Origin: Sweltsa coloradensis | Lineage: Eukaryota; Arthropoda; Insecta; Plecoptera; Chloroperlidae | Assembly: GCA_024449915.1 (NCBI GenBank) | Contig: JAMZAV010003178.1 | Span: 186,001 to 250,000, forward strand | Reading direction: 5' to 3' | DNA: 64,000 nucleotides | Shown: one piece after another, positions 45,306-57,152 of the stretch | Position numbering within the stretch: the stretch's first letter is position 1 | How the letters are laid out: each line of letters opens with the position of its first letter | Program-made: the position numbers and the translations under genes | The notes under the pieces: generated by a model | Databases searched by the model: none | Told to the model about the DNA's origin: nothing | Seen by the model: only the letters and a program-made list of their open reading frames with translations

Positions 45306-46100
45306 GTGAACTTTATTTTTTTTGTTTTTTAGCGGTGTAAATTTCGCGTTTTTTAATACCGGTCTCTACACCTACGTTACACCTATAGTTTTAGGCCTAG
45401 CTCAGTTGTGTTTTTTTTTTTTTTTGTACATTCATTATTATATCCTAGATGTTAATATTATAAGATTGAATCGGTTATTTGAGAATCCGAATAAGTCACC
45501 CAAATTGCATAAATGAGTTAAGATAGCCATTTTCTTCAGAATTTCAAGACCTATCGATTAGTAGAGAAACGAAATATTTTTCGACCATGCCTGTGTATAT
45601 TACAGGGTGTCAATTTTCCCTTTGTGTTGAGAAACCGAATAGGTCAGTCCATACGTTCTGAAGAAAAAATTGTATTGATTTAAGAAACGGAACAAGTCAC
45701 TTTCAGTAAAATGAGTCATTTGCTCTCATTGCCGAGAAATTTTAATTAAACAAAGTTATAAAAAATGTAGTTTTATGTTTACTACAATAAACAATCATAA
45801 AAACTTATGATACTGCCTTATTTTTACTAATTTTATATATATACCCGCACCATTTACTTGAGAAACCAAATAAGTTCACGCTAATTACACCCTCGTAATT
45901 ATGAAATTACGTACTCATAAATATCAATAGCAACAAATTTAAATGTAACTAATCCACATCTAAATTACTACATCAAAAAACCTGCATTTTTGACTTCAGG
46001 GTATTAAAATATGCACGTTTTTTGCGTTTTACTCAGAACAATGGTTACATGACTTATTCGTCAATTTGGTTAGTCGGGAAACACTCCCGTTGGTGTAATT
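45306..46100. other. AT-rich sequence with a recurring GAGAAACCGAATAAGTCA-type motif
   Basis: Copies of TTGAGAAACCGAATAAGTCA with 1-5 changes lie near 45478, 45628, 45680 and 45859 on plus and 46227-46250 on minus. No gene recognised. Confidence 0.55.
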
Positions 46101-46103
46101 GTT

Positions 46104-46225
46104 ATTATTTACTACAATTCAGAAATTAAAAAAGTCCTCCCAACGCCTGTCTGGAATGCGGGAGATCCGTGGTTCGATTCCCGGTTGGGGCGGACTTTTT
46201 TAATTTCTGAATTGTAGTAAATAAT
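46104..46225. mobile_element. snap-back hairpin with a tRNA-like loop
   Basis: Perfect 34-base inverted repeats (left ATTATTTACTACAATTCAGA then AATTAAAAAAGTCC) bracket 54 bases that hold TGGTTCGATTCCCGGTTGGGG, a B box with tRNA 3'-half character. CCCAAC and GTTGGG just inside the arms extend the stem. Not a normal tRNA gene: no A box or proper anticodon arm. Confidence 0.85.
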
Positions 46226-46890
46226 GTGACTTATTCGGTTTCTCAAATAACCGAGTCTAGAACTAGTCATTGCACTATTCCTCTTTACAGAGAATTGTGT
46301 TAAACTTATACTATGCATTTGTCCGGCGAATAAACTACTTACTTACCCTTTAAAAAAGTGTTTATTGGAAATAACACTGCTCTTTATCAATTTTATTGGT
46401 GGTATTTCGAGTTTTATTCAAATGTCTTTTTCAAACTAAAGGTTTACATACTTACCTATTTCACTAGTTTCAACCTAATCTACTTTTCCACAGAATGTTG
46501 ATGTTGTTCGAAATTGCTGTCACAACCAGCATGAGTTGTATAGTTTAGTTTAGTTTAGCTGCTTACTCAACGTAATGTAATGAACTTGGTACAGCGTACA
46601 AAGTGTACGTAGTGCATACAACACTGACATAATGTAAGCTACACCGCTAGTCCCCGAGGTGTTTATAATCATTGGGGTATTTACCTACTAACGCCAGACG
46701 AATTACCATTGCAGATTAATAATTTAATTACTAGTTAGCCTATTTACAGAGAATGAGAAGAGAATGGATGTATCTAGTGAGACGGTACTAAGTCAGCATA
46801 CTGCCATACTGTTTCTGTTGTTCCTTTGGATTAAGGGCGCGTCAACCGTTAGGTCATAATGCGTTACTTGTCTAGGCTAAGGGGACCGAC
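46226..46890. other. unassigned sequence
   Basis: No gene recognised. There is a minor TTAGTTTAG reiteration near 46540. Confidence 0.35.
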
Positions 46891-46892
46891 AG

Positions 46893-46955
46893 TGTTGGCT
46901 CGAGCGCTAAACGCTCAACTCTGATTCGGGAGGTCCCAGGTTCGAATCCCGTCGA
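46893..46955 (+). repeat. second tRNA-like head in front of SINE S1
   Basis: TTGGCTCGAGCGCTAAACGC is A-box-like, and GGTCCCAGGTTCGAATCCCG is a strong T arm. The middle arm pairs poorly. It stands 13 bases upstream of a separate S1 head. Confidence 0.6.
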
Positions 46956-46967
46956 GAATGTTAATCC

Positions 46968-47361
46968 TGGCTCGTTGTCTTGTGGTTAGCGTATCTGCTT
47001 CCAATGCAGAAGGTCCGGGTTCTATTCCGTTAAAGTCAGAGTTTTTTAACTTCTGATTTGGACTAAAGTCCATCAGTTCTTGTCTTAGGAGTTTGTAAAC
47101 GGTGACTTTGGAGCCGTCTAGCAACGAAGCACATAATAAATTTCAGAGTTGTTCTAATCGGCCTTGTGATTCTGGCGTTGATTCGCGGGTGTTCGCACTG
47201 TCCATACACTGATTGCTATATTTCCTATTAAAATATCGATCTTTGGTTGTTATCGCTCACTCGGTCGATTGCGTCGGGGCCTGCAGGGTTGGCTTGGTCG
47301 CTTTGATTTAAAGTCCCCACTGAAATCACTTATATAACTGAGTGGGTAGACTCAAAATAAA
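46968..47361 (+). repeat. tRNA-derived SINE S1
   Basis: TGGCTCGTTGTCTTGTGG, the TCTGC/GCAGA arm around TTCCAAT, the B box, body and GAGTGGGTAGACTC tail as at 43566-43960, with many single-base deletions. Confidence 0.88.
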
Positions 47362-47526
47362 ATTTATTATTTATTTATTGAAGGTTTTCCGAGTTTTTCC
47401 TCAGTCGTTAATGCTAATGCAGACCTCGGACATCCTTCACAATCGGTTAAATCTTAGGTGTATACCCTACAGTGGGCATCCTACAAAAAATGTTTACAAA
47501 CATTTATTTATTTTTAGCCTAAGGGA

Positions 47527-47830
47527 TATGTGGAGGAAGAACCGTGCTGGACAAAACCAGCCACGGGTAGGGGAGGAAATAGAGGGTTTCTCACGTCGTT
47601 GTCATCGTCGTCTTCGTCATCGTTCGTGTTGTAGTCGTCAGAGAGGGGAAGAGTCAACGACGACGACAGCCAGAGCTCGCCTCAAGTTTCGGAGAGTAAC
47701 ATATACTAGGTACTTTAGTTGCTATAGCTGAAGTTTGCGAGTTGGACTTTGCCGCTTTTCTCGTCTCGAGCGAACAGCAAGGCCAAATTCTACCCCGGGA
47801 CCAGACGAGGGCAAACACCCAAACTTCACA
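47527..47830 (+). repeat. dispersed repeat R5 (GTCGTC-rich), copy 1
   Basis: CTCACGTCGTTGTCATCGTC, CATCGTTCGT, CGACGACAGCCAGAGCTCGC and CCCGGGACCAGACG. Related copies are at 48478-48735 (plus) and 52430-52755 (minus). Confidence 0.65.
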
Positions 47831-48477
47831 AGTTTTTAAGGTTGGCACAAAAATAGATGCTACGAAATGCTTGGTATAAAAAATAAAGTATGCCCACTAA
47901 CATAAATTGAATTTAATTGAAATTACATGAAATTTTCGCATATATTGCTTATCTTATATCGTTTTTTTAAAACTTACTATACATTATACTAAGCATTGAT
48001 TCATGTTTCATTAAATGAAATACGCGATCTGGATCGCTTATTAATATCTAGCCTAAATATCTAAATCGTATTTTATGTGACACTTTTTTTTTTTTTTTTT
48101 TTTTTAAGAAACCAACTTAAATAATATTAAGTTGTAGGAATTTAAGCTATCCACATCTCATGAACAATAATAAGCTCATATACCTCGTTGTAAATGTGAT
48201 AAGCTAGATGTTTTTAGGTTTGTTAGTAACATAGGAACGTGCTCGAGAGAAGAAATGAGGAGAGAAAGTAATTTGGAAAGATGAAAAGTTGAGCTGTATT
48301 TAATGGGAGATCCTTGTCAGTTAGATAGACATACTACTCAGGACGGATAACAGAAGAAAATTGTTGTTCTTCCAGTAACTAAAAGAAGTAGCTTAAGGAT
48401 GAGAAATTTAATAATACATTGCTTGACTTTTTTTTAATGAATTATTTTAATATTATTTCCTTCATTATGCGCCACTC
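47831..48477. other. unassigned AT-rich sequence with a T run
   Basis: A T run at about 48086-48107. No gene. Confidence 0.4.
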
Positions 48478-48735
48478 TAGCCTAGGGCATGAGTGGGAGG
48501 ACAGACCCATGTTGAATGCATCCAGTTACAGACTGGTTTAGGAAGGGGGGCGGGGGTTCTCACGTCGCTGTCGTCTTTGTCATCGTTCGTTTCGTCGTAG
48601 TCGTCGCCTGTGGAGGAAGGGGGAGGAACTTCGACAATGACTGCCAGAGCTTGCCTCTAGTTCTTTTCTCGTCTCTTACGATTGGCAGAGGAATATCGTG
48701 GGTCTAATTCTACCGAGGCCCGGACGTATAAAATT
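48478..48735 (+). repeat. dispersed repeat R5, copy 2
   Basis: CTAGCCTAGGGCATGAGTGG, GGTTCTCACGTCGCTGTCGT, CATCGTTCGTTTCGTCGTAG, GCCAGAGCTTGCCTCTAG and GAGGCCCGG match copies 1 and 3. Confidence 0.65.
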
Positions 48736-48806
48736 AGTCAGCGATCTGCAGTCAATATAAGAGCACTGTCCAAGTTGGATTCAAGAACTACCATTTTTAT
48801 ATTAAA

Positions 48807-49274
48807 CTAGGCCGCTTCGCTAACGCTTTTTCCAGTCGCGTTCATGGTTCATGGTTGGTTCATGGTTCATGGTTCATGGTTGTTCATGGTTCATCGTTGG
48901 TTATCGTTGCCCTAAAAATACGATTTCTATGGGAAATATTTCTCCGATTGTCCCTAAAATCATTATAAATATCGAAGGTTAGTGATTTTGAACGTTCCCA
49001 TAAAGTTTCATCATGATCGGAGTAGCCTTTTGCCCGGGTCGCTGAACAAACATCACAAAATATCGCATTACAAATCGAAAAAAATTGTAAAGTACGATGT
49101 TTATGAGAAATATTTCTTCGATTGTACCAAAAAAACGTGGCAGGTCTAAGTACAAGGATCTCGAAGGTCCCCTTCAATTTGCAGTTTGCCCAGTAGAGAG
49201 TGAACAAAAAGACAAAAAATAAGAGCTATTTTTCTCATGGTAAATGAAATTGAAGTCTTCGCTTCGCTTATCCG
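48807..49274 (-). mobile_element. Helentron-like element family HA, minus strand, with inner GGTTCAT repeats
   Basis: CTAGGCCGCTTCGCTAACGC at the left; GAAGTCTTCGCTTCGCTTAT then CC at the right. 48840-48905 is a short tandem array of (GGTTCAT)n variants that replaces the usual 3' interior. 468 bp. Confidence 0.8.
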
Positions 49275-50213
49275 ACAGTATTTAAAATCAAGATATATAT
49301 TGTTTAATAAATAAATAAATACTTATTTAATTTAATTTCTTACCATACATCTTATAGGTTTCTAAACTATGCGAATAATTAACACTTTTTCTCGATGTGT
49401 TTGTAAGGGAAACACTCACGGCGAATTCAAGGGGGGGGATGTGCCACCTCTATCCCCTTTGAATACGACACTGGGTTCTCCATCAATCACGTGCGTCAGA
49501 AGGGGTTGGGGGGGGGGGGAGGAAGAGTTCCTACGCGCCTGCCATCCAACCCATATCTTAGCAATATTATAATTCACTTACATAATTATTTCGTACGTCC
49601 TTCCTCATTGTCCTTGGAGGGTGTGAAGATGAACGACATGCTTCTCTCAACAGGAAAACCGAAAACACTGGTTATAACTCTGGAAGAGTAACGGGTCGAA
49701 GCTGCCATGTGGCTGCCAATCAGTCCGTTGGATCAGAATGTCCAAACTGTCCGGACTCCAGACTCCACTTTTCACAAATTAACAGCTTAATTAACAGCAG
49801 GATTCACACACACGACACGACACTGTCACAAAATATAGCAAGTCTAAGAAGAATCTAGACGCACTGCGGCCAGTATAGGTCTAACCCAGACGGCGGATTA
49901 ACAAACACTCACATGTGCAATAGTATGCACGTATAAATGACACTGACAACAAGGCAAGCTAGCTTGAGCTCGAGCGAGTTCCGATGAACTTCAGGTAAAT
50001 GATCAAAGGTCAGCGCAGCAGATAGAGTATGCGATGTGGGTAGGTAATGCTGAAGAGTGCGGGGGGGGGATCAGATAGTAGACACGGGTTATATGAGAAT
50101 GTCGCACCATGGAGTTATAAATACCATGGTCGTATATTGAAACATAGGACTGTGTGGGGCGTGGCTTAAAGTGATGGGTTGTGGACTTTTGACACTATAC
50201 GCTGTATTGAATA
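49275..50213. other. unassigned sequence
   Basis: Several G-rich short runs (49430, 49508, 50060). No gene recognised. Confidence 0.4.
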
Positions 50214-50502
50214 GGGAGACTCAGTGGCGTATTTAGAAATTGTGTTTCGGGGGGGGGGGGGGGGGGGGGGGGACTTTAACCATGAAACAATATAATGGGG
50301 GCAAAGCCCCAGACATTTTTAATTTTTTGTTAGGGCCTTGCAAATAATTGTATTTTATAAGGTTTTAGCGTAATTTATTGCTAAGATGCTCAGTTTTTTG
50401 TCAGTTTACAGAATCTTACCAGAAAATTGTGCCCCCCCCCCCCCCCCCCCCTCGACCCTCTCTGACCAGATTCTCCCCATTAGCTACGCCCCTGGGGAGA
50501 CT
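50214..50502. mobile_element. hAT-type MITE with a perfect 8-bp target duplication
   Basis: GGGAGACT occurs at 50214-50221 and 50495-50502. Between them the 273-bp element starts CAGTGGCGTATTTAG and ends TAGCTACGCCCCTG, hAT-like ends. A G run of 24 (50249-50272) and a C run of 20 (50432-50451) face each other and can pair. No ORF. Confidence 0.9.
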
Positions 50503-50579
50503 AAAGTCACTTTCAGTTAGGCTCTCACCTGCCGAAGGATAGCGGCACTTTCGCCCCCCTAGCACTATGCCCATCTGAT

Positions 50580-50680
50580 TGGAAGTCGTCTGCGGTAGCT
50601 TATACGATGGGGGAGTGTAATACCATGGGAGGTACTGAGGGTTCGAGTCCCGCATAAGGTCATGCATGGGTTTTTGTAAT
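50580..50680 (+). repeat. tRNA-like SINE head
   Basis: GTCTGCGGTAGCTTATACGA may be the A-box half, and GAGGGTTCGAGTCCCGC is a clear B box. The arms pair imperfectly, so a tRNA-derived relic is likelier than a tRNA gene. Confidence 0.5.
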
Positions 50681-50995
50681 TGTTCACACACTCCAAAAAA
50701 TACAAATACTATAAATCAAGAAATAAAATCGTTAGAATATTACACAATTATTTATGAAGCGTGGAAATATATTGATGTATAGGAAACTTAATGCGGAAAA
50801 TTACAAAATATTATTACCAATAAGTTACAACACTCTGTTGTAATAATAATATTCTAAAATGATTGTGTAGCTAAAATCCTACATAGAATATATTTTTTTG
50901 TAATTTATAATGATTGGCATTGCACATAAGACCTCGCCCATACTTGATTGCAATAATAATAATAAAAAATATTACAAGACAAAAATATTTTTTTT
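50681..50995. other. unassigned AT-rich sequence
   Basis: Nothing recognised. Confidence 0.35.
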
Positions 50996-51162
50996 AAAAC
51001 AACGCTCATATTTAAATGTACTTTTCCTCCATGAACAACAAAATTCTGTTATCTATATCAATACCGTAGCGCCCAACGCTTTTATTTTCCGAGTAAGGCA
51101 AAAATTTGTTGGGCGAAAATTTATTTTTACTTTTTAGTACATTTAAATATGAGCGTTGTTTT
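50996..51162. mobile_element. MITE with perfect 26-bp TIRs
   Basis: AAAACAACGCTCATATTTAA then ATGTAC at the left, and its exact complement at 51137-51162. An inner GCCCAAC/GTTGGGC stem. 167 bp. Confidence 0.88.
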
Positions 51163-52429
51163 TTTTTTAAAAAAACATGAAATATTATTTTATACTTTTT
51201 AGTCTCAACGAATGTTGTAATCGAATATATGTGCTCACTGGACGTGTCCGAATTTCTGCATCTGGTTGGCCCATCCTCACTAGACTAATTTCCCATGTGA
51301 AGCTTTGTTTGATTAATTAATAATTATGATAAATGAATTGATTAACTAGTGAATGTGATACATTGATTCATGTATTGTCATCAAGAATATACGTCTGTGT
51401 GAAAAATTTCAGTTCGATCGGACATTGGGAAGTGGATGAAATATCGATTATAAGATTCCGTCCAGACAAACACATGAAGCTAATATAAGCGTTGTAAAAC
51501 ATGTATATGGAGAACTATGGATGCTAAAAATCCAATTTATTTAACCCCTTGATAGATCTCAAAATTAATATACAAGTTGAAAATAGCCCCGGCGAAAATT
51601 GAATTAAATCCTACATTTCACAATTTTAAAAAAAGTTAACTTATTAGTCCATGTGCAGAAGGCAATTAATTAGAGTCGATTGCCTCAATTACTGAGTGCG
51701 AATTGTTCGTAGAATCGGATATGTGAAAGCTTAATTATAAGCTTCACAAATTTACTTCGTAATTAATTTTACAACGCTGTTTTATAGTATATCTCTTGGA
51801 AATAACACATGGACGCATTTTTTACATTTTCTGTCACCTCTACTCGCCTACAATGATCTTAATAATGTACGCTTATCCTACCATGTGACTTTCAATCTTC
51901 CTCACTTTGCAATAGAGTAGAATGAATGGTTAATTTTAGAGATTGGTTATGAGCATTTTCAAACTTACTTTTTGGTACTTAAATAATGATCAAATTTAGT
52001 ATTTTTGGCGTTTTGAAAACTAAAATTACCACACTGTAGTAAATTATTACATTCTTGTTCCAGTTTTTTAAAAAACAGTATGGTTGTATTGTCTCAATAA
52101 AGAATTCCAGTTCATCTTCAATCAGTGAAAAGAACATGTAAATGTAATCTTCAACAACCATGGATTAACCTACAAGATATGCCAAACAATAACGTTTTGT
52201 AGAGTTTTCAAAAATCGTGAACTTGATATTTAGTAGGCCTATCTATTATGTAAAACTCGAATTTGTCCCATCTCTAATCATAAACCATGTTAATCCTAGT
52301 ACCTCAGTCCTCGTGAGTATTTATAGTCGCCCCGGAGTTCAAGAAGCCCCTTGTCGCTACGTATAATCGCTTTTAATCACGATATTCCCCAGATTAAAAC
52401 AAAGTGGTTAGCATCAGAAGAAGTGCTCA
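51163..52429. other. unassigned AT-rich sequence
   Basis: No gene or repeat recognised. Confidence 0.4.
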
Positions 52430-52755
52430 TTACCTAGGGACCCAGTCTGGGCCCGGGGTAGAACTCGCCCAGAACCTGATTCTGCTATGCGTACAAGACG
52501 ATTTGAAGAGAAAAAGTCCACCTCGCAAACATCAGCTAGTAATAGGTTGTATAAATATTCCTCCCCGAAACTAGAGACGAGCTCTGGCGGTCGTCGTCGG
52601 AGAACTTGCCCCCTTTCTTTGACGACCTCCCCGACGACGACGACGACGACAATGACAACACTAACGATTACAAAAACGACGTGAGGACTCCCCTTTTCTC
52701 CCTCTACCCGTGGCTGGTTCTGACTAGCATGGGCCATCCTCTAGGCTAGAGTGAC
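52430..52755 (-). repeat. dispersed repeat R5, copy 3
   Basis: Reverse of copies 1 and 2: GGGCCCGGGG, CGAGCTCTGGCGGTCGTCGT, a (CGA)n run near 52629, AACGACGTGAGGACTCC and CCTCTAGGCTAGAGTG. Confidence 0.65.
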
Positions 52756-54423
52756 GCATGACTAGAGGTACGATGTATATAGCATTTTCAAGTGTCATTT
52801 TATAACGTTTTGTAGCATCTATTTTTAAACTTTTTTTGATATTTTTAATTTGAAATTTGGTCATCAAGGTAGAATTTATATCAACTAAATAAAAATGTAT
52901 TTAAACAAATTATAGATTCTACGAAAAATTAAATAAAATAACATCGGGAAACTAAAGTTTTAAGGGAAAACATAGCGCTTGGTAGCATCTATTCATAAAA
53001 CGCTATTTTCACTTATCTCTAATTTTGACCAAACGGTTGATGGACCTTCAATACAAATAAACTCAAAAAACTAGGGGACGTATTTAAAAAGGGCCTGAAT
53101 CCAACTGCCACTCAGCTGTTACCTCACAGCCAGCCATTCAAAGCATGTTCGGTTTTATCGTTACACACACGCAGGCGGACATGCTAATAAGATAAAACAA
53201 TGTCTACACGTTTACACTAAAAACGTTTATCTGTGTTTATGTAAAACCTAACTTTAGCAGTAAACTAAGCCACAAACTCGCTCGTAAATGTATTCACGTG
53301 ACCCCTTTTGGTCCAACCGTCGTTTCATGATGCAGAATGGAAACACACAATCGTTGAAAGTGCATTAATTAAAATTATTTTTATCAACATAACACATCAA
53401 ATTTGCACACGAATAATATATGTCACTTAGCTCGTTGTGGTTGCATTTCCATGTCGAACAGAAAAAAAACGTTCACGTTTTCGTAATATTATCTATTCAG
53501 CCTCGCGATTCGGTTTTGTAAATTGAGGTTGAATAAATGTTGTTCAAAAGGAAAATAAAACATAACCTAAAAGAGTCGAGTACTGAAAATATGGAAATCG
53601 TGTGTTTTATTTACACGAGATACTCAGAACGAAATGACAACAGTGCAGCATGTTTTGTATTTTGTAATTTAGATCAAGTGTAGAAATGTTTTAATTTGTT
53701 TTTGTTTGGATGGCTTGTTAGTTTCCATACGTATTCGGTCGTACTCTTACATTCATTTGTTTGGCTAATTAATTGACTTACAAAATTTTAAACTGTTTTA
53801 ATCCTGGCGTTTGTATAAGGGAATATACGTTTATGAAAACAAATACATGGAAATGAGTTTTAAAAATTAGATTATAATTATTTTCGTAAATTATTCTCTT
53901 TTTAATTCGCAAACAGGGTTCAATAATTCGAAATGTTGGTGATGGATTAAAAATACATTTGGCTGTTAAATTAGTGAAACAGTTTTTGGTGCGCTTTGTC
54001 TTTTCTAAATAAATATTTTCTAAATAAAACCTACAAACTTCCACAACATAGGCATGTGTAACAGATTGTTGAAAGAAATAACATTTACACATCTTGTATT
54101 TATCGCAAGTGCGGAAAGAAACATTCAACATTTTAAGTAAATTACTTTGAAAAAAACCGGATGCGTAACAAAGTGTAAAGTGTCTAAAGATATCAGTTTT
54201 TTACAAATCACAAATTTTACATTCTAATTTTCACTGTTGTGTAATTTAGAAATTAATTTATGGACGCCCAACAATATTTACACTTTTTGTAGACACCTAT
54301 ATTAACCGAATGCAAAATTTCTTGTGTGGGGGTTTCCAATTTGAAGTTGTAATACGCAAAATGTTAAGTATAGTGTTTACACTGCATTTTTTATTTTCTT
54401 TGCTTAAATAAAAAATAAATTCG
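52756..54423. other. unassigned AT-rich sequence
   Basis: A 117-codon minus-strand frame at 53778-54131 has no recognisable motif and AT-driven composition. No gene called. Confidence 0.35.
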
Positions 54424-54660
54424 GTCACTGATTTTCAGTGAGGGACATTAAATTTAAAGCCGACCAAGCCAACCCTGTAGGCGCCGACACCATCGACGAG
54501 CAAACAAATACCAACAAGAGACCTGAATATTTACATAGGAAATACCGATCAATCAAGCTGGATACTAGTCCACCTGCTGACAGCACCAGCATCGTTGCTA
54601 TAGAACGGCTCCAGAGTCATCGTTTACACATTCCTAGGCCAAGAACTGGTGGACCCGACT
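54424..54660 (-). repeat. tRNA-derived SINE S1, head missing
   Basis: TCACTGATTTTCAGTGAGGG, GACCAAGCCAACCCTGTAGG, CGCCGACACCATCGACGAGC and CAAGAACTGGTGGAC match 27291-27689. The part with the B box is absent. Confidence 0.8.
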
Positions 54661-55088
54661 AGCTTATGTTCGGCGGTAGAGCACGGCAGACGACCGGCGA
54701 TTTGCGTTAGAGCTCTAACCATACTATAAACTCAATGTCTAACCTTACAATGAGCAGGAATACAGATGCGAATTTGTCCAAAAGTCGCTTAGGTTGGTAA
54801 TACAATAAAACTTGAATGGCTCGACGTTCAGGTGGGCGTCAGGGTTTCAGCTATCGATACGACATCCCGAACAAAACGTCAAGAACGACTTTACCAGATT
54901 GTGCTTTGAAGTTTGAAGTACCTTTAACATCTGAGATCGTTCTCAGTCTCGAACTACGTTTTATGTTTCCAGAAAGATTCGTCGAAGTTCGAACATTCTT
55001 AGGATCGCTCAAATCTCGGGGCATTTTATTACTATTCTGACCCCCCCCCCCTCTCACTCTTAACTTCTATGCTTTTAAAAGTGCCACT
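54661..55088. other. unassigned sequence
   Basis: A 75-codon frame (54816-55040) without family signature; a C run at 55040-55050. Confidence 0.35.
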
Positions 55089-55210
55089 CAGGGGCGTAAC
55101 CAGGGTACTAATATTACCAGGGTAAGATGCGGAGGAAGGGACTTCAAAGAAATTAGCAGGGGGGTTTGGAGGGCGAGCCCCCCAACTATAGCGCCGCAGG
55201 CGATTTTTTG
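55089..55210 (+). mobile_element. hAT-like element left end
   Basis: CAGGGGCGTAACCAGGGTAC followed by GCAGGGGGGTTTGGAGGG and GAGCCCCCC is the common layout of hAT-type ends, as at 50222. I could not find the matching right end or a duplication. Confidence 0.45.
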
Positions 55211-56630
55211 AAAATTTGGGTTTTTAGAGTGATTTCTGAGCGTTTCCGATAAATTACCGGATTGAATGCAAAAGTGAAATAATTTCGTTTATGTAGTGCA
55301 AAAAACAGAAAACAAACAAAAATGGAACATTGACAAGAATGATAAATATTGAGTTTTGAGTTTTGGGGCTAAGTAAGGAAGCTGTTGGTACTTAAATGTT
55401 AATAAACTATAAGCTCGATTTGGAATCTGGATTGCAGGTATCTGATATTGTAAACTAGACATCGGAATATTTTTTACCAAGCGGGACAGGTTGGAGCAGT
55501 GGCGGGACGTGGGACTTTAGTTTGAATATCGGGACTGTCCCGCCGAAAGCGGTAAGTATGGCAACCCTATGCGGAGACCCAAATCTTCGATGTCAGTACG
55601 GGGTTCTGGGGCAAACAAATAGGCAGTCTTTTTACTTTCCAAATTATTAACAAATCGTTAAAATCAAATCTTGAAAAATTATTTTTAATTTTTAACAACT
55701 TTAGTAGGCAAAGATTAATATTTCATCAAGGATTAGTTATAGTTTAACTTTAATTTATTGTTATTATCAAAACAAACTAAACGTATACTTTGAATGAAAA
55801 TAGTTAAAAATAATTTAAAGTACTTACAAATTAAATATACATATTAGGTACAAGATAAGCCATGCTTGGAACACTCGAAAAATGTTGTTGATGAGAAAAA
55901 TGTAAAGTTAGTGATAATGAAAATGCATGTTCTGACTTACGTTCAATCTGCTCTCTGAAATGCAAACCGAAAAGCGCAAAAAAATCGTTAGGACCTACTT
56001 GTTTTAATCACTATATTGTTTAGTTTGTAGCACTCATGATTGCACGTAACCTTACTAATGGAAAAAAAACTGCGCTAACAACACAATTAAAATTGAACAT
56101 CCACAAACTGTAGTATTTCAATATGTAAGCCATGAGCCCACACACGTAAAACATTTCACAAAACGGTCACTTAATTCACATTTGTTGAAACGAAATAATT
56201 CGATATGAAACACACTCACTGTTGAACTTCTACATAATGTAGCTAGGCTTCAGACACTGCCAACCCTTGTAAGGTCAAGACAAGACTGAAACGAAGCGAA
56301 AATGAGCAAAATAATGGTTGTATTTCCAGGAATCGAGCTTCTTTGAGATGAATGGCATGCACTGACCATTGACCAATTCACCCCCCCCCCCCCCCCCCCC
56401 CCACCCATGACACCTGCACACCACGTGCGATCCTATACCTCCAGACATCAACCCTTCGCTTTTGAGTTGTCGAGAAAAAAACAAAAAGTCCTCGGTTGTT
56501 TATTTTGCGACATTTTTGCGGTTGGTCCTGGTAAAATATTGTAATCGTTGTAGGCATGGAAGGATATACTTAGGGAATTTTTACCCGGGTATTTACCCGG
56601 GTTACCGATGCCTAGTTACGCCGGTGGACT
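55211..56630. other. unassigned AT-rich sequence with a C run
   Basis: A C run at 56380-56402 and a short CCCGGGTA duplication near 56585. No gene recognised. Confidence 0.4.
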
Positions 56631-57038
56631 ACTTCCTATTATTCAAATTCTTAACTGTACAAACAATAAGTGATATCAAAACACCCAAACAACCCAAATA
56701 ATGAAAATAAATTACGTATTAATATGCTCGGTTACCTGTGTTACTCTATTTACTTTACGAGGACGCCTTCTTTGTTACTGTAATGAAACTGTATGAAAGC
56801 GATGGATGAATGCGGAGAATGAAATGATTGCTAAATTGTGTAAATTGTTTATCATAATTTCAAATGTTTATGTTTTCAGTTAATTATGTGTAATTTTCAT
56901 CAGGCCAATTACTTTGTGTTCAAATTATCTATAATTTTCATAAGCCTTCATTATCATTTGTATTATTATTATTAGTTGTATTAGGTTGGATGGAAGATAA
57001 GGCTTCACTAGCCTTAATCCCGCCTTAAAATAAAGACC
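56631..57038 (+). mobile_element. LINE-type 3' end, family L1a, copy 2
   Basis: Inverted high-identity match to 16933-17347, ending CCTTAATCCCGCCTTAAAAT and AAAGACCTTT before a TATC tail. Confidence 0.72.
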
Positions 57039-57106
57039 TTTATCTATCTATCTATCTATCTATCTATCTCTCTCCCACTAGCCTTAATCTCGCCTAAATA
57101 AAGACC

Positions 57107-57144
<38 letters not shown>

Positions 57145-57150
57145 TCTCTC
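57039..57150 (+). repeat. microsatellite tails with a second L1a tip
   Basis: (CTAT)n at 57039-57068, then a second copy of the last 40 bases of L1a (CACTAGCCTTAATCTCGCCT, AAATAAAGACC), then (CAAT)n to 57145. Two 3' tips with different tails lie in tandem. Confidence 0.85.
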
Positions 57151-57152
57151 TC

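Noticed and set aside
53778..54131. 117-codon minus-strand gene
   Set aside because: AT-driven composition, no motif, no splice or regulatory support.
55089..56630. Complete hAT element from 55089 to about 56626 (TAGTTACGCCGGTG)
   Set aside because: The right end fits poorly and no 8-bp duplication is found (GTGCCACT versus GACTACTT).
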